A stretch of 64,000 nt of DNA from Gyrodactylus bullatarudis (taxonomy: Eukaryota; Platyhelminthes; Monogenea; Gyrodactylidea; Gyrodactylidae), in the NCBI GenBank assembly GCA_012064415.1, contig SSNU01000060.1:482824-546823 (forward strand), in the 5' to 3' direction. The notes beneath the pieces are model-generated. The model had not been told where the DNA came from. It was given only the letters and a program-made list of their open reading frames with translations, and did no database searches. Numbering within the stretch: the first letter of the stretch is position 1; each line of letters begins with the position of its first letter. The position numbers and the translations under genes are program-made. Shown here in pieces: positions 57,200-64,000 of the stretch.

Positions 57200-58580
57200 A
57201 TTAATATCTGTATTATGTTTTAAACATTATTGGAATCATATCAAGAGACTGAATAAGAATCTTATCGGAAACTTGTAAATTCTACATCTAGTGAAGTCGG
57301 TCTTGAGATAATCTTCGCATTATATTCGACGGTCTCGCTAAGAATCTGATTTTACTTGCTAAAATTATTATTGCGACCCAATCAAAATAATTTCAAGTTA
57401 TTCAGAAGAAGCTTGAGATCACAATATGAATATTTCTGAGAATTAATTGATGTGCTAACAACGAATCTTCAATTAGATTAACACAATTATTTTTAGTTAG
57501 TTTAAGAGTTCAGTAAATTAATAATGATCATCTTCTTCAATGATGATTTTCTCAAAGTTTAAACCCGGAAACTTTGAGGGTTTCGGGTTTCAAATGGACT
57601 CATCTTTCATTGATTTTCAAGCAGTGGTAAATGATGATCGAGAAATCGAAACTCGACGCCCAATCGTGTTCAACGATTAAATATAGCCTTTTCAACTTAA
57701 GTTATTTCTCATTTAATTTAGCAAATGATGATTTTTGTTCTGCAGTCATATTTTCTTGATAATTCTACACTCAAACCAGAGAGAGAATAGAAAATAGAAA
57801 AAACTTTTTAAAACATTTTCTCAATTAATTTAATTATTTTTACGTTGGCTGAACATGGAGGAAAAATATTTTTTGGAGTACTCAATTTTCATGGCAAAAA
57901 TATTTCATAATTGAATGTTTTCATGCTGAAGTGGCCCTCTCAAGCACAATGGTTGGAGAAAGTTATCATCAATTGATATTATTCCAATCTTTAAGTCTAC
58001 CCATACATGGGTAGTGGACCCTTCTCACTCTCATCAATAGACTAGAATTATTACAACATCCCATGGTTTCAGTCATACTCGTTTTGCTGAGAAGAAGTGT
58101 CTCCCCCTGTGTTAGTTGTAATAATCAAGTATGAACACCTCTTGCTTATTCAATATTCGTCCGACTTTCATCAAGAATCAACAGATGTGAAAATTTTTAA
58201 AAATATCTCTTTTTAAGTTTATAAAAATCATTTCTATTTCCTGTGTCAAATATCGTGTGCTTTTACATACTAAACTTATTGTTCACAAGAACCAAAAAAT
58301 TTTGCGGTTTGATTTTTTGAATCGATTAAATACTGATATTTGAGATTAGCGTTAGCCAAATATTCGGACTTAGTCATATATGTCCGAAAAAAATTTCCAT
58401 TTTGAAGAAATTCAGATGATTATTTTCTCTCTAAAATTCTTTAGCTAAATTTGTCTAAATCACTCAAAATATGCGGAAACGTTAAAAATTTGGTGCATTT
58501 TCGAAATTGAAAAATAAAGCTATTTGATATTCTCTGTTAGAAGTTGGGATATTATGATTTAAATAAACCAGATTAGATGA
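57200..58580. other. Unassigned DNA with MITE scraps
   Basis: 57575-57680 resembles the centre of MITE A (CATTGATTTTCAAGCAGTGG) and 58425-58520 the right arm of MITE B (GGTGCATTTTCGAAATTGAA). No gene supported. Confidence 0.5.
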
Positions 58581-58664
58581 ACTGGTCAGCTTCCGATCCG
58601 AAATTGTAATGTCCGGGCTGGTAAGCTCTGCTGATCGGTTCTGTGCTACGGCAGCTCCACGTAT

Positions 58665-59313
58665 TTAGTGACATTACTACCCCTGCAAAGGTTTGTATTT
58701 TGAAAAAAAGTTTTTTCCTTATTCCTTTTATTAATCCCTCAAATAATATCTATGATAATTTTAATATCCAATTTTTTGACAAAAAATTTTTAGTTCGTGA
58801 TCTTGGTCTTGAATATGATTACAAGTTGCGTTTCGATAATTACATAAAAACGATTGCTAATATTTTTGCTGCAAGAACTCTGCATAAAAGAGGACTGCAA
58901 AAAAATCCAGCTAAAAATTTTCCTTTTTAAAACATATGGTCGTCCTCCCATTGAATACTGTTCTACAATTTGAAGTCCTTCAGCCATATCAATGTCCCTC
59001 GTTCTTGAAACTCTCCGCTTATGTAACATTCCTTCTAACGGTTTTGGCAAAGACTTCTGAGACACCGAAAAAACTACAGATGTCTAAAACTTGCTAATTA
59101 AAAGCTGTCATTGACAACATTCAATATCTCTGGAATGAAAAATTAAATAAGAGAGTCCTAAGAAATAATAAAGTTAAATTGAAAAGACCTCTAAATAATG
59201 CACTAAAATCCCTGTACTTCTTCGATAGACTTCCATCATTATTCAATGAAATCGCCCGAAAAGACATTCAATTTACTAAAAAAGATTTATATAAATATCT
59301 TGAAAATTTTTGA
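58665..59313 (+). pseudogene. LINE C-terminal region, several breaks
   Basis: KFLVRDLGLEYDYKLRFDNY then IKTIANIFAARTLHKRGLQK matches the region after the reverse transcriptase palm (VRDLGV...L.F..HI). A shift leads to YGRPPIEYCSTI*SPS, equivalent to the conserved P.LEYCS.VWSP. After further shifts near 59050-59100 the end reads NNALKSLYFFDRLPSLFNEI and KKDLYKYLENF with a stop at 59311-59313, the usual LINE C-terminus. Non-LTR origin is clear; clade is not determined. Dead. Confidence 0.72.
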
Positions 59314-59337
59314 TGTTTATATTTTTTTAGGAAAATT

Positions 59338-59975
59338 TACACTTGGAGTATCATTTTTTTGTTTATTTTAGTTACAGTATAATAGACCGATGTTTTTTTA
59401 CACTTACAGTATCATTATTTATTTTATTTTCTTCATCAGTATCAAAAGATGTAATAATTTCAGAAACATTTCACGTTATTTTTTTCAAAAGATTTTCACC
59501 ATACTGCTAATATTTTTCCAATCTTAACTTGGTAATATTTTGCAATTTTAACATCAGAAAATTTTGTAGAAAGTCGTATAAAGCGTTATGGTTAATGAGA
59601 AATTCAAGCAGCAAAAAATTCTTCGTAGTGGAACAATGTATGAAGGAATATAATTTTTTTAAATCTATCAAATATCAGCTGGAGTTAATACAACTAATGG
59701 TAAAAATATTGCCAAATTAAGATTGGAAAAATATTTGTAGTATGATGGAAATATTTTGAAAAAAAAAACGTGAAATGATACTATGTCAGTAAATTTTCAT
59801 AATCATTGATACTGTAAGTGAAAGGATAAATCGGTCTGTTATACTATTTCTGAAATTATTTCATCTTTTGATACTGATGAAGAAAATGAAATAAATAATG
59901 ATACTGTAAGTGTAAAAAAACATCGGTCTATTATACTGTAACTAAAATAAACAAAAAAATGATACTCCAAGTGTA
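59338..59975. mobile_element. Palindromic Tc1/mariner-type MITE with repeated motif
   Basis: Starts TA-CACTTGGAGTATCATTTTTT and ends with its complement ...GATACTCCAAGTG-TA, with TA at both borders. Inside each arm ACACTTACAGTATCA or a close variant recurs, and CATCGGTCTATTATACTGTA pairs with its complement across the element. It lies 25 bp after the LINE stop. Confidence 0.78.
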
Positions 59976-59984
59976 AATTTCCCT

Positions 59985-60236
59985 TTTTTCCCATTTCTTC
60001 AACTTTGAGCTGAAATTGTTTTTTGATATGAAAGTGGGAATGGGGTCAAAAGAGGTTTTTCAGGATCATAATTAGATAAGAGAATCTTATCATTCGCAGT
60101 TTAATTTCGAATTCTTGACAAATTTCTCTACTTGAAAATCAATAAAATTTCGTTAATTCCAAGTCCCTCAAAAATGGTTCTTGTTAAAAAATATGAGAAT
60201 TTTGTTAAAATCATAAATTCCCATTTTCATATCAAC
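59985..60236. mobile_element. MITE family A half copy
   Basis: CTTCAACTTTGAGCTGAAAT, GATATGAAAGTGGGAATGGG, GAAAATCAATAAAATTTCG and a right end CCATTTTCATATCAACCAAC follow the inner and right parts of family A. Confidence 0.65.
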
Positions 60237-61606
60237 CAACTTTAGTATAATTTCTGTCTGGTTGAATTTGAGATGAATTGCAGTATTTTGATTATTGGTC
60301 ATATTCCAGTTTTAATTGAATACTGCTCAATAATTTTCCCATTAATATTCAAATTTTTGATATTAGACCTTGGAAACGAATAAGAGCAATCTATGAGTGA
60401 GGGTAATTTATCGAGAGAAAAAATGGAAACGAAAAGAGGAAAACACTGGATTCCACACGTAAGGAAAATTATCACAATATGTTTTCACTTTTCTGTTGGG
60501 AAGGATAGAAAAAGATGATGCAAAGTTGTTTAGGTAATAAAAAATTATTCATAAAATTTTCTCTTCTTACAGGAAGTTTAGATGATTTGACGTTTTAATT
60601 TCCGGTTCGAAAAGCGAACGAAGAACAACATCTTATGTTGTAAAGTATAGACTACCAAGAGTATAACTCCCTCTGATACAACCAACTGAGCACTGCGTTC
60701 GAGAAATATCAAAGATGATTGAATTATTCTTTCGTTTGTCGGCCACATGTGATTTTTATAGATGTGATTTGGAGGATATTATTATCTAAGGTGATAATAA
60801 TTTATGAATTTTTCACTAATTTCTCTTTCGTCGAGAAATACGAGATGAAAGAATTTATATTTCCTTTTGATGTCTGCTTTGTTTCATGTTTCATTATAAT
60901 ACAAGAGAAATACATTTCTCTGTAAAAAGCTAAAGAAAACATGAAATTTGATCTGATCTTAATTGTATAATTCAATTCTATTCATCAGCCCGTAGCAAAT
61001 TGGTTTACACCAAAGAAAATTAATAAATAAGCCCACATTCATATCTACTCATAGCAACGAAAATCTTTTGTGGCTGATTGACACAAAAGTGAGAGCCGTG
61101 AGTGGCTGTAATAATAATAGTATTTACAGTATATAAATGTAAGACCAAAGTTTGTTTTCTACCAGATGATAGCAACGAAAAAAAAATTACCGTAAGATCA
61201 GTATCACATATTTTTATTCTCAAAGTACAATACAGAAAAATTCGAGAATTGTGGGGAGAATTGGGAAGAAGGCCATACATTTAAATTCGAAAATAACTTT
61301 TTTTTTAAGATTTATGATGCAAAAATCCCATGCAAGTGCTAAATAGCAAACACTTGTTATTGCAACGTCTAGAGAGTAATATCAGTTTTCTTAATTATTA
61401 TGTATCTACTGTCAAGTAAGCATACAAATAAAAAGTCAAATTGAGCTATTTATTAAATAATAGCTGCTATTATTTCCGAAATTCAATTAAACAAAAGAAT
61501 GAGCTGAAATATTATTGTTTAATTAATAAAAAAATTTAAAAAATTTATCCTAAGGATAATTTCCTATTTTTTATACGATTTGATTAAAATAATAGTTAGT
61601 TAAAGA
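60237..61606. other. Intergenic DNA upstream of VPS33A
   Basis: Overlapping frames at 61020-61284 on both strands have no recognisable domain. No TATA or CCAAT motif stands out near the VPS33A start. Confidence 0.45.
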
Positions 61607-63712
61607 ATGCCCTTCAAGGGACCAATCGATGCAAATTTATTCAAGGATTATTTCAAGAAAGAACTTCAGAACATATTAGCTACAAAAGAAAAGCCGATCG
61701 TATTCTTTTGGGACAAGAACATTCTACCAATAATCAATCTCTTTTTTACGCACAACGAGTTACAAGTGAATAATAATACGTTAATCCCTATCAGAGTTTT
61801 GGAGTTGAAAAGTCATTCTTTATTGATGCTAAAGAAAATTGGTCGACTCCTGAAAATGCCAAATCTGTGATATTTTTCCTTAAATCAAACATTGAACTCA
61901 TAAAGGTTATTTCAGATGTCGTCTATCGGTAATTTCTTATAAAATTATCTTTTTTATCAGGGAAGCTTACCAACGAGCACTTGCTAAAAAGTATTACATT
62001 CTTGCTATTCGGAAGCTAGACAAGGCATGTGAAAGTTTATTAAACAACAACAAAACTAAAAATCTATTCAAAGACATTGAATCTATTGGAATAAATCTTT
62101 TACCATTAGATGGAGATGTCTTCTCAATGGAAAATTTGAATACTTTCAGTGATTTTGCACTTTATGAAAAGTTGGAATCGTTTTATGACTTTGCTAAAGG
62201 CCTCATGACACTACAAAAAGTTTATGGACTTTTTCCTAGTATTCTATCGATTGGGGAAAACTCTCATAATATTTCAAAATATTTGATGAATTTACACAAT
62301 GATTACAAGACATCTAAGGATAATCCAGTTGATTTAAATTCAATACCACGACAATTTGATCAATTAATAATATTTGAACGAACTTTGGACCCAATCTCTC
62401 CACTCTTGTATCAATTAACTTATGAAGGTTTAATTCAAGAAAGATATGGTTTCTATTGTGGAAACGTTCAAATCCCAATTCTACCCTCCGAATTCACCAA
62501 CAAGGATAAAAAGATTGCACTCAATTCATCGGATCCTTTTTATGTGTCAATTAGAGATATGAACTTTTCAAAAATTGGTGCTTTTCTTAATAGGAAAAGT
62601 CGTGAGTTAAAGAGTCAAGTTGACATGACCCGAGAAGCCAAAGGTTTATCTGAACTCAAGAAAATTGTCAACTATGTTCCTGAGATTCGTCGGAACCGAC
62701 AATCTTTGGAAATTCGTAAGCTCCTTCTCATTGATCTTTAAGATACTTTAATTGCAACTGATTTGCAAAACTACACTAGCTCCGAAACCTATTTATCCAC
62801 CCTCTATCATCAACAAAGTAAGATTTTCTTCTCTCCAACATTATTTCTTTATTCTATAGGCCTAGTCTCTGGAGCTGATGGAGAGAAATTGAGCTCCATT
62901 ATTGAAGAAATGATTCTACTCCAAAAGCCCATCTCTGAGTCACTGCGTTTAATGTGCATTCAGTCCTTATGTAATGGAGGAATTAAAAGAGCAACCCTTG
63001 ATTATTACAAGAAGCTCATAATTGATGTAATTTATCATTAATAATAATCCACTTAGTCTTATGGCTTCAATCATGTCACGACAATCATGAATTTGGAAAA
63101 AGCTGGTCTCTTATGCTCGCCAATAGTTAGCAAAAATCGTAAAGATGTTAATACTCTGAATAGTTTTCAGGGTAAATTCTCTCTATTTAAGTTTATTTTT
63201 AATATTTAGCTGATATTTGTACCAGGGTTGGTTCACGTATAAGCGGTATTAGTTATGCATATGCTACGAGTTTAAGGCGCAACTTTCGACTAATCTATGA
63301 GACAGTTGAAGACGAAGAGGAAGTATCCAACAATCTCGAAGCAAACTTGGCCGATCCTTTTGTCACATATATTCCCCTTTCAATAAGAATTTTACAAATT
63401 CTCCTCGACATTGGTTGGAATCAAAACAGGTTCTTCAATCCTCAAGAGACCCTGACGAATACACTGAATGTAGGAAGAAAATTGGTCTCACAACTCAAAT
63501 CTTCAGATGATAGAAATAATCTTCTTGTCGGCTCTCCTTCATCAGCCAGCAATAGTCAGAGTGATTGTAATCCCCTCAATCAAACGATTGTCCATAGTTC
63601 CAATACTAAAGAGGAAATTCGCAATCCTATTCTTAATCTCTTGCCAGAGGGCGAAAATTCAATCAAACAGCACTATCAAGTTAGTTCTTCTCAAGATTAT
63701 AATCCAACTTGA
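61607..63712 (+). CDS. Vps33A: VPS33A-type Sec1/Munc18 vesicle-tethering protein
   Basis: The apparent frameshifts and stops vanish when six GT-AG introns are removed: 61766-61794 (29 bp), 61929-61960 (32), 62716-62742 (27), 62818-62859 (42), 63027-63056 (30) and 63172-63209 (38). The result is one 635-residue frame. It aligns along VPS33A: KPIVFFWDKNILPI (N-terminal domain 1), NAKSVIFFLKSNIELIKVIS, LLPLDGDVFSMENL, AKGLMTLQKVYG (about 176-187), ERTLDPISPLLYQLTYEGLI (about 237-256), LRLMCIQSLCNGGIKRATLD, YGFNH...NLEKAGLL (about 432-450) and TYIPLSIRILQILLDIGW. VPS33 is the SM subunit of HOPS/CORVET, binding SNAREs for endosome-lysosome fusion. A over B is favoured by AKGLMTLQ.LYG, LDYYKK and NLEKAGLL. 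The usual final LIFFLGG block is not seen; a low-complexity Ser/Asn tail replaces it, so the 3' end is uncertain. Start context AAAGAATG. Confidence 0.87.
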
Positions 63713-63976
63713 TTAATTCGTTTATGGCCTACTTCAACTTGCCTCTAGATCAACAAGACGTTATTAGACTTACTTGTAAGGGTAGCTATTGAATTATTTA
63801 AAACAGAGGAGACCATATTTCTTATCAGAGATTGCTACTTAATCATATTTCTGTTAGTCAAGTACCTTCTTTAGCAGATGATACGTTCTTAATAAAATTC
63901 ATCTATTGGATAAAAACTCATTCAAAAGTGAATGAAATTTCCCTATTCATACAAATACAAGAATACAAATTGATAG
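63713..63976 (+). other. Downstream of VPS33A, possible further exon
   Basis: A short protein-like frame and a GTAAGG...AAACAG segment (about 63775-63808) could be part of an alternative 3' end. I could not find the conserved C-terminal block of the family here. Confidence 0.3.
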
Positions 63977-64000
63977 TAAACTTAATTGATATAAAGAATT
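63977..64000 (+). mobile_element. Start of another A/B-type MITE, cut by window end
   Basis: GTAAACTTAATTGATATAAA matches the left terminal repeat of the MITE superfamily. Confidence 0.5.

Noticed and set aside
61020..61284. Overlapping frames on both strands upstream of VPS33A
   Set aside because: No domain, no splice support and AT-driven composition.
61607..63712. VPS33A as a frameshifted pseudogene
   Set aside because: Each apparent break coincides with a GT-AG segment, and removal restores conserved residues at all six sites; a decayed gene would not do this.
1..64000. CRISPR arrays, bacterial operons, rRNA genes
   Set aside because: No regularly spaced repeats, ribosome-binding sites or rRNA-like segments were seen; the sequence is eukaryotic.

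Overview
The window is a strongly AT-rich stretch of animal nuclear DNA. It has spliced genes, an LMX-class LIM-homeodomain gene, a secretory neuropeptide-like precursor, and many eukaryotic DNA transposons (piggyBac, Tc1/mariner, hAT-like MITEs, a Mutator-like element) plus non-LTR retrotransposon fragments. Three host protein-coding genes can be supported: the peptide precursor (25727-25939, +), an LMX1-type homeobox gene (52378-53758, -) and a VPS33A-type Sec1/Munc18 gene (61607-63712, +). The VPS33A gene can only be read as one intact protein if six very short introns (27-42 bp) are removed. A 34-bp intron also sits in a piggyBac transposase relic. Such minute introns, with high AT content and a modest gene set, are known from a few simplified animals (dicyemids, orthonectids). 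The homeobox and peptide genes suit an animal with neurons, so an orthonectid-like or similarly reduced invertebrate is my best guess, not a firm call.

Layout: 1-2535 holds two inverted copies of a 429-bp hAT-like MITE around a piggyBac relic. 4667-5510 is a palindromic MITE interrupted by another insertion. 6561-6905 is a two-exon fragment of an unknown gene with a paralogous piece at 45995-46205. 10045-11220, 17452-19262 and 20387-22785 hold piggyBac copies in different states of decay. 25727-25939 is the peptide gene, followed by long unassigned AT-rich DNA. 31486-35735 is again MITE territory, with an orphan BED finger at 34687-34896. 37722-41262 is the most unusual block: mariner, Tc1 and several units of a retroposon that has RNA polymerase III A and B boxes directly followed by a hammerhead-ribozyme-like fold, with an 824-nt assembly gap inside. 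41347-45845 is a MITE cluster with a LINE inside one copy. 49138-50495 is a Mutator-like element with a perfect 9-bp target duplication. 51491-52370 is a nested hAT-like MITE abutting the 3' end of LMX1. 54117-60236 holds LINE pieces and MITEs, and 61607 to near the end is VPS33A.

The three host genes have no evident shared pathway: LMX1 is a developmental transcription factor, VPS33A a vesicle-tethering subunit, and the 70-aa precursor a candidate secreted peptide source. Most of the remaining sequence is interspersed repeats, often nested, which allows several insertion orders to be read directly. Gene models with introns were built by hand from reading frames, GT-AG borders and remembered family sequences; no transcript or database search was available.
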